A stretch of DNA of 64,000 bases from Pyxicephalus adspersus (GCF_032062135.1 NC_092861.1:120343745-120407744); one strand, 5' to 3'; shown: positions 25,561-37,464, numbered from the stretch's first letter. The notes: a model not told the origin generated them from the sequence alone. Numbers and translations are program-made.

Positions 25561-28432
25561 CTGTAGACAAGATCCAATCTATATAACGTGGTTTAAATAT
25601 CCACAGTCTGATATTTTTCTCACATCAATTGCCATTTATTTCTTTAAATGTTTGTTTTACTTGGAGAGCACTCCAGTGTTACCTTGTTGCTGGTTGCAGA
25701 ATGCTAATAATGAAATGCACGTAAATCATGCATGAAATACATGTTTGATCTTTAAAGCCTTTTTACAGAATTGATGATTATAAACTATATTGTTATTTTA
25801 TGTCACCATCACTCAGAACAATGGTACATTATGTATGAAATTATTATGTACACTAGACAGTCTGTAGAAATTTCTATATATTATATTATTTTTGCTATTG
25901 CTAGAAATATTAGTACAACTGCTCCTTGTATACAAAATGTAAAACCGAAACAGTAGCCTGTAGTAAATAACCACGTTCCCACAGATCAAGGTAAAGTGAA
26001 CTCTTTACTCTAAAATTTACGTTGTTATCATTATGTACTGCCCTTCAAATGAATGACTGTTTTTGGTTTTTATAGCTTCCAATATGTTTAGGGAGTTTTT
26101 TTCAGCCCCTATCTGATCTAAGCAGCAGGGGACATCTCACTGGATGGCTTTAAAGCTCTCATTTGGCCTATCTAATATTCAGGTTATTAAAATGTGCTCT
26201 ATTGGCCATTTTACATGCATGAACTATTCATCATAGAAGATTTATGTTTTATTGAATTTTAGGGGCCAGTAACTAGAAAAGGTACTAGTGTAATGTAATA
26301 TACGGTACATTATGTGTTTTGAGTGTTGTATTGCATTACAGAGTGAGATGCATTAGACAACAATATGCCCTTTGCTTCGATTATATCGGCAAAACACTTG
26401 GCCAATTTAAGTTGATATAAAAAAATAATACAAGTTAGGGTTACTATAAATAAAAAATCTGGGGTCAAGAATATATATTCTAAATTATCTGTACATCTTG
26501 ACATTCCCTGTTGTGAATTTATCCTCCTTGGCTTCCTAGCCTTTCTTTTGGTCTTTACATTTAATGGACAGGGCAAGATTTGCTTAATTATCATTTTTTT
26601 ACATGTTTAAAACAACTTCATTTTAATATGCAATTTTTAATGAATATGATTTTTGCTTAAATATGTTTGTCTTGTATTTTAAGTTTGAGTTGACTAAAAT
26701 GCAACAGGTTTATTTAACAATCTTCCAGGGTCAATGGATTATTTTTTAGACTAAGTATTGTCTGTGCCTTCTTTTGTTCAGATAAAGGGTTTGCAATGAA
26801 CTAAGTAACCTGATAGATGGCGGCACAACCACCTGTAGGAGGAAATGACTCTCCATAGCAATGGATGGGGCTGCAGTGTGTGCAACATGAAGAATTGGTG
26901 GGGAAGCTTCCTAAAACAAGGCAGGGGGGAATCAGGCACAATTGCACAATTAGCACAATGTTTGCACAATTAGGCTGATTGAGGATAAGAGAATTAATTT
27001 CTCCAGATGGGCTGTACATGGGAGGGGGGTATTATGCATTAAACTTGCACAAAGCATAGTATCAGTCCAGCCCACATAGTATTAGCAGATGGATAATAAA
27101 TACTGTAATATGGGGTGTACTGGACCCTGTAATGTCAGACCACCAAATTAGAGGAATTTCTATGAAAGACACTACTATGATATAAAGAATGCCTGATTAA
27201 GGAAGAATCTATATTACTTGTGTCTTGGATATTGAATTACATTACAGCTTTTCCAAAGAGGTACACAGAATATTTTACATGCAAAACTACACCCCATTCT
27301 AGCCTGACGTTCTTGGTTATCCTTAGTTTTGTCATGTGACTTTGATACTTTTGCTAAAGAGAAGCTTTGCCTATACAGTAAGATAAAAAAAATTACTATT
27401 CCATTCCTGCAGCGGCAGTGCCAGTCATTGCATCATTACCTGAACGTGGAAATGAAAGGTGAAAGATTCAGGAACAGATAGTGGAAATCACCTGCCCAAT
27501 CTGGAAGCATTTACATGTCTACATTGACATGTCTGTGTTACATCAAAGCAGCTGATTAAATTCTATTTTACATAAAATAATCTATAGGACTATACTGAGG
27601 GTGAAGCACATCATTCAATGACAAGCAAACAGAGATATTAATGACTACCGTATGGCTACTCCAAATCCTGGAAAGATACAAGATTCCAGTGTGTTTTTTC
27701 AATAGATGGAAAAATGGTTTCCCTGGAGCCAAATCCTCTTTAGACATAGTGAGCTGTATTTCTACAACTCGCTGCATGTACTATAGTCATATCAGTTTAC
27801 TTTTACAGAAACCCTATACAGAAGGATAAATGTATTGTATGTATGTTAATGGTTCATTGAAAATTCAGCTGATGTCAGCATGAAGGAATTTTGTGGGATA
27901 TTTTTGCTCAAGGATAGACATCTTCTGTTTTGACAATGTAATCCATATAGTCATGTAGTGACAATCCTACAGGCAACCATGTGGAAGTCAGAAAGTATTT
28001 GGTGAGAAATCAGTTTCACCCATCATCAGAATCATGGGAGGGTAAAGATGAAAATGTCAGCTAGTTCTCCTTTAAAGAATAGGGTTACCATTACAAATAT
28101 TGCAGCATGAGATCAAGCCACCTATTTTTTTTACAACTCAGAAAGCATCCATGAATTATTGGAACTTGAGTACCTGGGTCTGCTTTCTTGCTGTGGTTAT
28201 TATCAGGGGTCCATCTAGTTGTATTTATTTTACCAAGGAAGGGACAGGTGGAACTGAAATTCAGTTGCTTTTCCTCCACTGAGAGAAGAATAGGGACAAC
28301 ATATGCACATGCATTGGCCTTTGGTGCGGTTTGTCACCAAGAACAGTTTGTTATGCGCCTAAGTTCCTCCCTTTGCTTTTTGAGCAACATCTTCAAGGGT
28401 TCAGTTCCTCCATAGGAACCCCCTTGATTAAT
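25558..28432. other. No gene seen
   Basis: Intron-like. Paired overlapping frames near 26.8-27.0 and 28.1-28.4 kb on both strands carry no recognised domain. Confidence 0.65.
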
Positions 28433-28506
28433 GGTTTAAATCCCTATTTATTGTACAGCGCTGTGTAATATGTTGGCGCTATATAAATCCAGTTTAATAA
28501 TAATAA
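28433..28506 (+). mobile_element. SINE-like element 3' tail
   Basis: ACAGCGCTGTGTAATATG, TTGGCGCTATATAAATCC and (AATAAT). The 5' part is missing. Confidence 0.7.
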
Positions 28507-28790
28507 ATGTGACCTGAATAATGAAGGATTATTCAGAAAGTGTCATCTGCAATGCATAGTAACTCACAGCGATCTGTCTGAAATAATCTTTTATCTGCTG
28601 TGACTACAGTAATCTGGAATCCGATTAACTGATATGTGTTGCAGTATTTGCACATCATTATTGCTCTCTGCTCTTTAACGTAAAAGCCTGAGTGTGAAAA
28701 CTGTTCATTAAAATGTCAGCCTAATATTTTTCATGCATTGCATCAGAAAGAAAAAAGCATTGTAACAATGCAAGTCCAATAACCATAGAA
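28505..28790. other. Candidate conserved noncoding element
   Basis: Just after a SINE-like tail, about 280 bases of complex sequence contain several TTATTCAG/TAATCT sites and CATGCATTGCATCAG. Nothing in it resembles a repeat or a coding frame. Confidence 0.2.
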
Positions 28791-29589
28791 ACGTACAAAT
28801 GATCATTGAAATGAAAGCTGCCATTAGACTGTTGATGTATTCAGACGGATCTATCCTTTAAGAGACTACTGTGTAAGTATCATAAAGCATATGCAGTCAT
28901 TGGAGTCTTAGGGCTTTTTTGCACATGCAGATATGCTGCCAATTTTGCCCTTGAATGAATAAGCGTAAGCACTGTTGAGGCATCTGCAATCTTTGCTGCC
29001 AAAATCTGCTGCTAGCCTGATATTTGAGTTGGTTCCTCAGCCCAAGGCCCCATTTGCATGGTACATGTGGCACAAGACATTAGGATGCAATGCATTACAG
29101 ATTTGCCTTCAAGCTGTGCTGTGTGGTGCAGAGCCACATAAACCTAAACCCAGTTCTAAAGACTAGGAGACAAACCATGGATAACATGGGCAGGGTGAGG
29201 GAATATTATAATGTCTGGCCTATCACTACAAACATTAGTATTTGCACTCACAGCATTCTTCTGGCTTCTTCACCAGTTGTTTAAAGTTCTAATCAGTCAC
29301 TTTTTGAAGTCTATGGGTTTTATTACTAGCTTGTGTGGAACGGGAGAGAGGGATAGTGTGCAGGCCACTCAGAAAAACAGCAATCTCACAGTTTGGAGGA
29401 GTAAGTAGCTCTTTCTAAATGCCCTAACACTCTCATGGGGTAAGTAAATTCCGACACCCAAAAATCCTCATCAGGAATTGCAAGCACATACAGATACCAG
29501 ACTGCTTCCTGGGGTAACACAACTTTGACATCCCAAGTCCAGTATCATATACTTCTGTTGGGGTGGCCTAACTCCTGGATGGAACAGTT

Positions 29590-30236
29590 CCAGGCAGGTC
29601 AGAATCATAAGAGTAGTTCCGTATTCCATTTCTGGGAATCAGAAGCCAAGGTTAAATTAAAATCATTTACCTGAATTTTTTTTCTACAATTTTTTTTAAT
29701 ATTTCCTGTCCACCTATCTATACCAGGAACACATCATCAATTTACCTGTGCCATAAAAGTATATGGCACTGGTACTGTATATTGACAGGGATTCGTCTGT
29801 GTAAAGTTTCCGCTCCCAATCACCTAAATAAACTTTGGCATAGGATGGTGCACAATGAGTGCCCATTGCCACTCATTATCTTTGTATGTACAAGTTCCTA
29901 TTCATTGGAAAGATATTGTGAGTTAAAATCAATTCCAACAGTATAAGAATAAAAGCATTTGGGACCAACAGCATATGGACAATTAACGAACCTCATTGGT
30001 AAGGGATTGATGAGTACATAGCTTCTTTATGTAGAACTACTAATGTAGAATTAGGGGGATAGTAATATATTTTAAAGCTTTAAGAAGGTGAATAGTAATC
30101 TTCAGATAGGATAGTAAGCTTATTACAAATGGGTGTAAATACAAGTCCACTAATGCGCTTATTGGTGCCGTTAAAAAACTGATGCCAAACACTATAGGTC
30201 TACCTGCAGGATGAGTAATGTTTTTAAGAACCTTAA
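29590..30236 (-). pseudogene. Penelope-like (PLE-type) reverse transcriptase relic
   Basis: Read on the minus strand in shifting frames, conserved RT blocks appear in the right order. HPAGRPIV is at 30213-30190, followed by a LTAPISALVDLYLHPFV-like block. Next comes AMYSSIP near 30020-30003, then ILTHNIF, then MGTHCAPSYAKVYLGDWE from 29866, and WYR-stop-VD at 29725-29708 where an active enzyme has WYRYIDD. These blocks fit the RT found in vertebrate Penelope-like retroelements. Several stops and at least two frame changes show it is dead, and the catalytic YIDD is destroyed. The upstream part is cut off by a MITE beginning at about 30234. The family name is from memory; a related non-LTR class cannot be excluded. 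Confidence 0.75.
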
Positions 30237-30566
30237 GCTACGTACACACGTCCAATGGTTCTCGCCTGATAATCGGATCAGGGCCAATATCGGGTGAGAA
30301 TCTGGCGTGTGTATAGCGCCCGTCATCCATCGTCCGAATGACCGCCCTGGCAGATTCACGGATGATGGACAAACGATCGTAATGCATGGGAAGGGGGAGA
30401 GAGCACAGCGGGGTGCCGCTCTATCGTTCTCCCCCTCCCCTCCCCATAGAGCAGAACAGTGCTGTATGTACACCACTCATTCATGCATCTTTCAGTCTTT
30501 TGTTGCTGGAAAGGATTGTAAAAGATCCTTTCCAACGACAATAACTGCACGTGTGTATGCAGCTTT
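30234..30566 (+). mobile_element. MITE family B, copy 3, inserted in the reverse transcriptase relic
   Basis: Ends AAGCTACGTACACACGTCC and CACGTGTGTATGCAGCTTTA are good inverted repeats. It has an internal hairpin AAGGATTGTAAAAGATCCTT near 30509-30528. It truncates the Penelope-like RT relic on its left. Confidence 0.85.
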
Positions 30567-30600
30567 AGGAAGTGAATGCAATCACCAGATTGTCCACTAG

Positions 30601-30712
30601 TTGGAAATGTATTAATCCACTATCAATTATAAATCTAATTGGAAATGTATTAAGCCACTATCAATTATAAATCTAATTGGAAATGTATTAAGCCACTATC
30701 AATTATAAATCT
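30601..30712. repeat. Near-perfect 38-base tandem repeat, 2.9 copies
   Basis: TTGGAAATGTATTAAKCCAC... repeats at 30601, 30639 and 30677 with essentially one base difference, so the array is young. It lies 35 bases past MITE B copy 3. Confidence 0.9.
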
Positions 30713-31018
30713 TTTACGGCCTCATATTTATCAAGTGATGATGTTGGGACAAAAGAAATTTCAAAAGATTTTTAATTTCCAACTCACCTCTGATTGTGGG
30801 AGTTTGGTTGGATATTGATCGAGATTTATTGTTTTCAAGATTTGTGGAGGACGAGGGGAAGGGTTTGGTAAAAAACTACTTGAAGTGAGTTTGGGAAACA
30901 TGCAGGGTGCACCCCTCCTAGGGTGACCCAGGCATAAGAAGTACAATTTTTTTTACACAATATTGATTATGTAATCAAGATTACATAATATTGATTGATG
31001 CAATCTTATAGATTTTGA

Positions 31019-31040
31019 GATATATATATATATATATATA
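31019..31040. repeat. (TA)11 microsatellite
   Basis: Twenty-two bases of TA at the left edge of the GC-richer 31-33.5 kb block. Confidence 0.9.
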
Positions 31041-31144
31041 TTGTGATCGGTACTTATTTTGTGTACCTGGGGGATTCACTTTGTGAATATATAAATACAA
31101 GTTCATAATAATATTCGTGGTCCTGGAATAAGTTGGGCAGCCTG

Positions 31145-31673
31145 AGATGTTGGTTGGGGGAAGCTGGAGTGCTGGTGTGAGTGTGATCAATGGCTGGGAG
31201 TGTCTGGATGTTGATAAGAGGGCTGGCTCTCAGCCATGATGTACTGCAAAGCCTGAGCTCCCTCACTCACAATCCAGAGGAAATCGGAAAATATTCCAGA
31301 GCAGACAGCTGGGGGAGAGCAGATCCTATAGGAGGAGAACAAACATTTCTATCAGGATCTATGACTAAAGAAGAGGGAAGTTACAGAGCACTGAGAACAA
31401 ACCCTGGAGAATCTGCACTTGTATCCCTCCTGTGATCTGTGTGCAGTGTGCAGTGTGCAGTGTGCACAGTGTGTAGTGTGCAGTGTGTAGTGTGCAGTGT
31501 GTGTATGGTAGCTTGCTGCCTCTCTCTGCTGCTGCCTGCTCCCAGTACATGGCATTCACTGCAAGGATTTGCTCTTTTCCTGGTATGCTCAAGACATCTT
31601 CTTCCTGATCTGGACCTATTTAAAGGTGGATGCCATAGGACTGTCATCGGTGTCCCCTCCACCCCAGGTATGT
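31145..31673 (+). promoter_or_regulatory. Candidate alternative first exon and promoter of SLC8A1
   Basis: Seen: a block of about 500 bases clearly richer in G+C than its surroundings. It holds a GATA motif (TGATAA, 31212-31217), a 12-base palindrome GGAAAATATTCC (31286-31297), an E-box CAGCTG (31306-31311), an A/T core CCTATTTAAAGG (31614-31625), and ACCCCAG|GTATGT, a strong donor at 31668. No long ORF crosses it. NCX1 genes are known to use several alternative noncoding first exons joined to exon 2. That this is one of them is inference from composition and the donor. It lies 15.2 kb upstream of exon 2. Confidence 0.35.
31436..31505. repeat. Imperfect GTGCAGT/GTGTAGT microsatellite
   Basis: About nine copies of a 7-8 base unit (GTGCAGT, with GTGTAGT and GTGCACA variants) run without interruption inside the candidate promoter block. 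Confidence 0.85.
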
Positions 31674-32084
31674 CCTGCCATGGCATATTTTTGTGTAGTG
31701 TGTGATGCTGTATAGAGACCCCCTGTCCGCCCATTCATAGATCCTCCAGCATGGGGCGATTATGACGAGTCTGCAGAATAAAGCACTTAATACGATTACT
31801 GCAATAATAAAAGAAAGAGAAGGCTGCCTGCAGCTGGGTGCCCTTCATTGTCTGCTGGCCGATGTCACCTTCCCGGTGTGTATTGGGAGGCGAGCATGCA
31901 TAGACAGTAGCGCAGCATGACATGTGGATCCCAGACATCATTGGGGTGCTGTGTGATGGCCCATCATGCTGCAATGTGTGCTTTGTTCTGGGATCACTGC
32001 ATCTGAAAAGTTTACATTGTAGCCATTTGCTGCTAGTTTATTCTTCACTTGGATTTCCCATTTTTCTGGAGTATTAATAATCGC

Positions 32085-32700
32085 TGTGACAAAGGACGGC
32101 GTTCAATCATCGCTAGAAATTATTTGGGAAATACTAGTCGTAATACGTTGTTCATGGTACGTTATTATTTTATGGGAATTTTAGTGCCATGGCGTTTGGT
32201 TAGCATTCGCTTGCCATTTTACGGGGAATACTAGTGCTACGTCGCTCGATTTTTAGTAAAATCTGGTGTCACAGCGTTTGTTTGGCGTTCATTTGTTGCT
32301 GGCGAAATACTAGTGCTTTGTGATTCATTTTACACTATCATATTCAGGGAAACCTAGTGCCACGGCGTAGGTTTATCGCTGACGATTTTATGGGAAATAT
32401 TGGTGCTACTTCATTCATCTTACGTTCACCTTACGCCATGGCGTTCATTTGGCATTTGTTTGTCGCTGGCGATTTTACGGGAAATACTAGTGCTATGTAA
32501 TTTATTTTACGCTAATATATTTAGGGAACTCTAGTGCCATGGCGTTTGTTTGTCGCTGGTGATTTTACAGGAAATACTGGTGCTTCTCCGTTCATCTTAC
32601 GCTACAGCGTTCATTTGGCGTTTATTTGTTGCTGGCGCTACATTGCCCATTTGACGTTCCCTTGTCGCTAGAGCTGCATCATTCAATTGCGCCATTTGCG
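32085..32700. repeat. Nested degenerate tandem repeat: ~44-bp units in a ~175-bp higher-order period
   Basis: The anchor GGGAAATACTAGTGCTA or a variant recurs at about 32127, 32174, 32223, 32302, 32347, 32391, 32478, 32524 and 32568. Adjacent units differ (ending in GCTATG, GCCATGGCGTTTG or GCTACTTC). Like units recur every 168-178 bases (32302 to 32478; 32347 to 32524; 32391 to 32568), which is four 44-base steps. The tract is visibly CpG-rich compared with its flanks. It fades into GCGTTCATTTGGCG-type fragments near 32700. Confidence 0.8.
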
Positions 32701-33230
32701 CTGTGTAGCTAAGCCATGAAGGTGAATACGGGGCAGGCATAAAGTCACCACCATTCTCAAAAATGAGAGATTTTGTGTTAATTATAATTTGAACTTTTTA
32801 TTTTTTTTATCTAACTTTAAATAGGGCCCACATGCAAGACCAAACTGCCAAAGTGAACCCCAAGTAAATATATTTGTTTACTTTTTTTTATTGGATCTAC
32901 CTGTCTGCTGGAGGGGCTTCCAGTACTCGTCTGACTCATGTCTAGTAAAAATGGACCCCCAAGTCCCAGAGGGCCCTCGTGCAGCTGTGCAGTCTGTATA
33001 GAAATGGCACGCCGGTTGCCCGCAGTGCGTTGCCTGTCCCCACCCCCGGCACTGGAAGGGGTAGCAGTCCCTCCTCCGATAGGTAGTGAGTGGGATAGAT
33101 TTGTAGTGAGTTATTATTCCTGTGGTGCCTCAGTAGGAGGAGGTGAGGAGTGTGTGGTCCCTGGAGGATGTGCGGATAATGTGTATGTCTGCTGTTGCTG
33201 TAGGTGGCTCCTTCTGGAGAGATGTGTCCC

Positions 33231-33487
33231 TGATTCCTCTCTCTCTCTTACAGATAACTTGGTTATTCATATCCATCCTGCCTGACAGGTCTTTTCACAT
33301 ACCATACTGCATGAGGCAGGCTCAGCATGCAGGAGGATTAGCCCAGTGTGCAGGGAGTGATACTATAAAGGACACTGGAGCTTCAGGTTAGAGCTGCCAG
33401 AGGTCTCTCCACTTAGACCTTCCTCGACCTGCGACGGGGACTGCTGCGGTGGTGCTGATCAATGACTTAGACTAGGAATTGAGGTAA
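33231..33487 (+). promoter_or_regulatory. Possible small noncoding exon or TATA promoter
   Basis: A pyrimidine run ending TTACAG (33231-33254) resembles an acceptor. CTTCAG|GTTAGA near 33386 is a possible donor. TATAAAG sits at 33364-33370, and GAG|GTAATG near 33484 could end a first exon. The surrounding 33.0-33.5 kb is GC-richer than average. The readings conflict and none is supported by homology. Confidence 0.15.
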
Positions 33488-33698
33488 TGAGCTCATTGCG
33501 GATCCCCAGCCATGGAAAGGTTCTGTAGTCTCTATTGTTGTCTCTAATACCCTTTATCTCACCTCCTTAGGACTGTTCTTTAACCTGTTGGCTGCCACTG
33601 ACATCTGCAGTGCATGGTTTGTGTTGGGGCTATGGGAGGTGGAATCCATTTTTAACAGTCCGGACTTACTTTTACTATATGTCATTTTTGTGTATCAT

Positions 33699-33745
33699 TA
33701 TGTATGTATGTATGTATGTGTGTGTGCATGTATGTGTGTGTATAG
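33699..33745. repeat. (TATG)n/(TG)n microsatellite
   Basis: TATG units change into TG units and back. Confidence 0.9.
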
Positions 33746-33971
33746 GCAATGTCTGGCTGCAAAGGCTTCACAGCCGTCATTGTGACATTGTGTCATTATC
33801 TGATTTACAAACACTTTGGACCGATCTCTCTAACAAGCGTGGAATTCATTCATTTCTGCATGTCAAACAACAGATTTCTCACTATACTGGCACAGCTGTT
33901 GCTTACCGCCACGGTTCCCATCTACTAGCTAGTTCTTCATCCTAATGTATTGCTCTGAAAAATAATTCAAC

Positions 33972-33991
33972 TATATATATATATATATATT
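33972..33991. repeat. (TA)10 microsatellite
   Basis: Twenty bases of alternating TA. Confidence 0.9.
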
Positions 33992-36979
33992 CACTTTTAT
34001 ATTGTGTGGAAGTATAATTGTCGCAGACCCCAGTAGTAGGTAGCAGATGCATGACTCCAGCCTTGGTACCAAACCATGCCTGCATGTCATTTGTTTCTTA
34101 GTTGTACAATTATCAGTCTGTACGATATATAGCAATCTATAACCTAATTCAGTCCCCACCTGGTTCATAGCAAGATGATCTTTTTAGTGCAGAATTGCAC
34201 AAGTGACATGGCTCAGCACACGTGGAGTACGCAGGACCTAGCCCTTCTACACTGCAGATGTCCTTAATAGGGATAATTACATGGGTTATTGGAATACAGA
34301 AACCGTCAGCGCTGATTTTAGACATTAATGCCATTCTTTAGATGTGTGGTTTTATTTTTAAATTCCACATAGGCAGTCATTTAGAAGACTGTATATTTCT
34401 GCCCAGGATAAATCAGGGAAAATTACCATGATCTAAGTGACTTGTGCAAAGAATGGCTCTTTTTTTGGTGGGCAGCTGCTGAACTACATCTCCCATCATG
34501 CTTAGTTGAGATATGCCTAGACTGTTAAAGGATGCATGTGTATTCTGTTAGGAGAAATTTCTGTAACGGTATGCATTTTTTATGCACCATGATATGCATT
34601 ATATCACTGTGAGATATTGTGGATCTCAGCTATACAGCTAAACTGCATTGCTGCACATTTATATAGCAATACACACAAGCCCTTTTTTCTGTGTGGTATT
34701 GATCGTCCTATATAAAATATGTATGTTTAGTAGAAGCTGTACAAATGGCGTGCGGTAAGGTGAAATAGAATTTGAACCTGGCTGCAAGTGGGGGTAGCAG
34801 ATCAGTGCTGAATAATGAACAGGATATTAACTGCAAAGGTGCTTAAGGAATTTCATCATCTATATGATGTACTGTATCCATCTATCTCTCTTCATACTAT
34901 GCATGACAACATTTTTTTTCACATTTTTAAAACTCACATGTGATATAATCCAAAAGGCTATTGGGTGTCCCCGGGTGTTAGATCAGATCCACGTAAAGCT
35001 GACTGTTGTATTTGCTGGAGGATAGTGAAATAGGAAATGACCTTGTCTCCTCTGCTTTGGAAGAAGAAATTGAAAGAGGGTTTGGCATATGCTAGGCAGA
35101 GAGGTCTGATCCCACAATATTGTTTCTGCTGAAAGAAGAAGTGAAATCTGTGTAAATGCTAAATTCCATACATTTGATTTTATCTTGTGGCTCAACATGG
35201 TGGCTGTGTTGAAAACAGGAACCTGTCATATTAGCGTATGTTGCAACATCTTATCAACACAAACAGCTTTTATATTTCATTGAAAATCAGCTTTTAAAAA
35301 TATTATGTTTACATCTAAAATTCACAATCTGTACATTTTAAAAATTTAGAAAAATATAGTTTCTCTCTTGTTCTTTATGTTGCTCCGTGCCTCGGACTTC
35401 CAGACATTTGTGCAACGATTTGCATATTTCTAGAAGTGGCCATTCCTCGTCTCCAGCATACTTTTGCTGAGTGGGTCTGAATCAGAAATACAGATCTTCC
35501 CTTTTGGTGTAGAGAGAAAATTTCCTGTTCAAGTAGGCTAGTAAAATGTGATGAGAGGACAGGATTAGATATACATGGCCTGATTTACTAAGATGAAATA
35601 TGCATATGTGCGGCCTTATTAGAAGATTTGGAAAAATAGAGCTTTTCACCTTAACATAAAGACAGGTGCTCTTCACTTCATTGAATTCATGTTGGCCAGC
35701 CAAGATTTTATTTGGTGGCACGTGACTGATTCAACCAATAGTTTCCTATATCTCTTGGAAGTTCAAGCAACAAGAACCTCCTGACTCTATTCCCACCCAT
35801 TATTTATTTTTGGGTGTTCCCAACCACCTTTGGGTGTTCCCATTCCACCTGTGGCATTTTCCAGCATATAAAATAAACCTCCTGTAGGTAAGGACCCCTC
35901 TTGTTCTTGCTGTGGCAGGTGTACAAATCTGGGAGCTTGAGCACAGAGATCTCATCATTGGAGTACTTCAGAGATGTAAGACATTTTTTGATTTTGTTTA
36001 GCTTTTCCAAAACATGAGTATCAGCTTTAGGTGTATTGACCATTTACTATTGCTTTTTTGTGTGATAAAAAAGTCATTTTTTATGGATCAGATGTACATG
36101 TTCTTCACACATTGGGAAAATGAGCTGCCCATTCTTCCACTGAAGAGGTACCATGTGGACATGGACATCATCTTTTTCCAGATGTTCATTGTGTACTAAT
36201 CAGACTAGGTATGGTTTCTAGAGAGTTACTACTCACTGAATCTCTGAGTAACTATCTTTTAGTATCTTTTCATACTACATATCTTATAAAATATAGACAG
36301 AATCGATCAAGACTTCTCCATGATTAGGTTAGCACAGATCCTCTATTGTATGGGGTTCTATTCTCAATCGGTTGTTGTCTACTGGTTTTTATATATGATA
36401 CATTTATTACTATTTTGTATATTGTGCTATGATTTTACTGCTTTTACAATTTTACTTTTATCCCCCAACAAAAATATCCATTTTAGAAATTCACTGAAAA
36501 GGTAAAATCTTAACAGAGAACTTCAGGCAAAACTTCCATTAAATGCAGTTATGCATTCATTCTAATCATGACATTTACTGTAAGTACTTGAATTTAAATT
36601 TATCTTAGTGGAAACTGACAAAGGCAGGCATGCTACATAAACATATTGCTGATAAGGACCAAGTGGTAGGAGGAGAAAGCAGAAGGTTGATCTACTTCCC
36701 CTTGGCACTGTCCAGCCACAGGATTGGGAAATGGACCAAATATTTTTTGCCTAAATATAGCAGAAAAAAGTTAGAATGCTTAGACAGATTGTATGGACAT
36801 AAAAAGTATAATATCTGTAATGAGATACAATGTAAAAAATGCTAAAAAAGTTGAGTTTTTCTTAATACTAAAGCCAGTTGCATTGTAGCACATATAAAAG
36901 TACAGGGCTGAGTGCATTTCATATGTTGTGCATCTGCTAAGAATAATGTCTAATGTAGGGTGCTGCTTAATAGAAGCAT
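33992..36979. other. No gene seen
   Basis: Noncoding, with the ZNF143-type motif at 34483 and a GCACACGTGGAG E-box-like site near 34217. Confidence 0.65.
34483..34501 (+). promoter_or_regulatory. ZNF143/Staf-type binding motif
   Basis: ACTACATCTCCCATCATGC matches the known long consensus ACTACAnnTCCCAnnATGC at every defined base. It may be a solitary site or a remnant of a repeat carrying the same motif. It lies in noncoding DNA 12.3 kb upstream of exon 2. Confidence 0.55.
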
Positions 36980-37108
36980 GGGTTATGGAGAATATGTAGA
37001 CCACTGGGTTATGGAGAATATGTAGACCAAGGGGTTATGGAGAATATGTGGACCACTGGGTTATGGAGAATATGTGGACCACTGGGTTATGGAGAATATG
37101 TAGACCCA
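36980..37108. repeat. 26-base tandem repeat, five copies
   Basis: GGGTTATGGAGAATATGTAG followed by ACCACT starts at 36980, 37006, 37032, 37058 and 37084. Variants are GTAG/GTGG and CCACT/CCAAG. Confidence 0.92.
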
Positions 37109-37111
37109 AGG

Positions 37112-37352
37112 TTTTCTCCAGCGAATGCCAGGGGTTCCTTAAGCAATGAGAATTTATGACTCTCAGGTCATTTTATGTGACACCAATGATCATTTGGATA
37201 TCTGTAAAGGTGACATTACAGCAATGTAAGAGGCATTCTTCCCACTGATCACATACCAATGTACTGGTTGTGGATATAGTATTTATAGCAGGGGTTCCTC
37301 ATAGGTGTTTCAAGGATTTACCCATGTTAAAAAGTTTAGGAACACTGCCGTA
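37112..37352 (+). mobile_element. Interspersed repeat family I, copy 2
   Basis: Collinear with the reverse complement of 24761-25015. Shared blocks include CCAGGGGTTCCTTAAGCAA, GACTCTCAG, GGCATTCTTCCCACTGATCA and GGTGTTTCAAGG. It directly follows the 26-base tandem array. Confidence 0.65.
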
Positions 37353-37464
37353 GACTGATGTTGGTTAAAACCTGAAAGTATATGCAAGCACTGTACAGCT
37401 CACCTGTATTTATTTCAGTTAATGACACAAAGACCTTCATCTAACAACAATATTTGACATGTTT

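Noticed and set aside
31381..31734. 117-codon minus-strand frame with HTLHTTHCTL-like repeats
   Set aside because: Produced by the GTGCAGT microsatellite read in several frames; not a protein.
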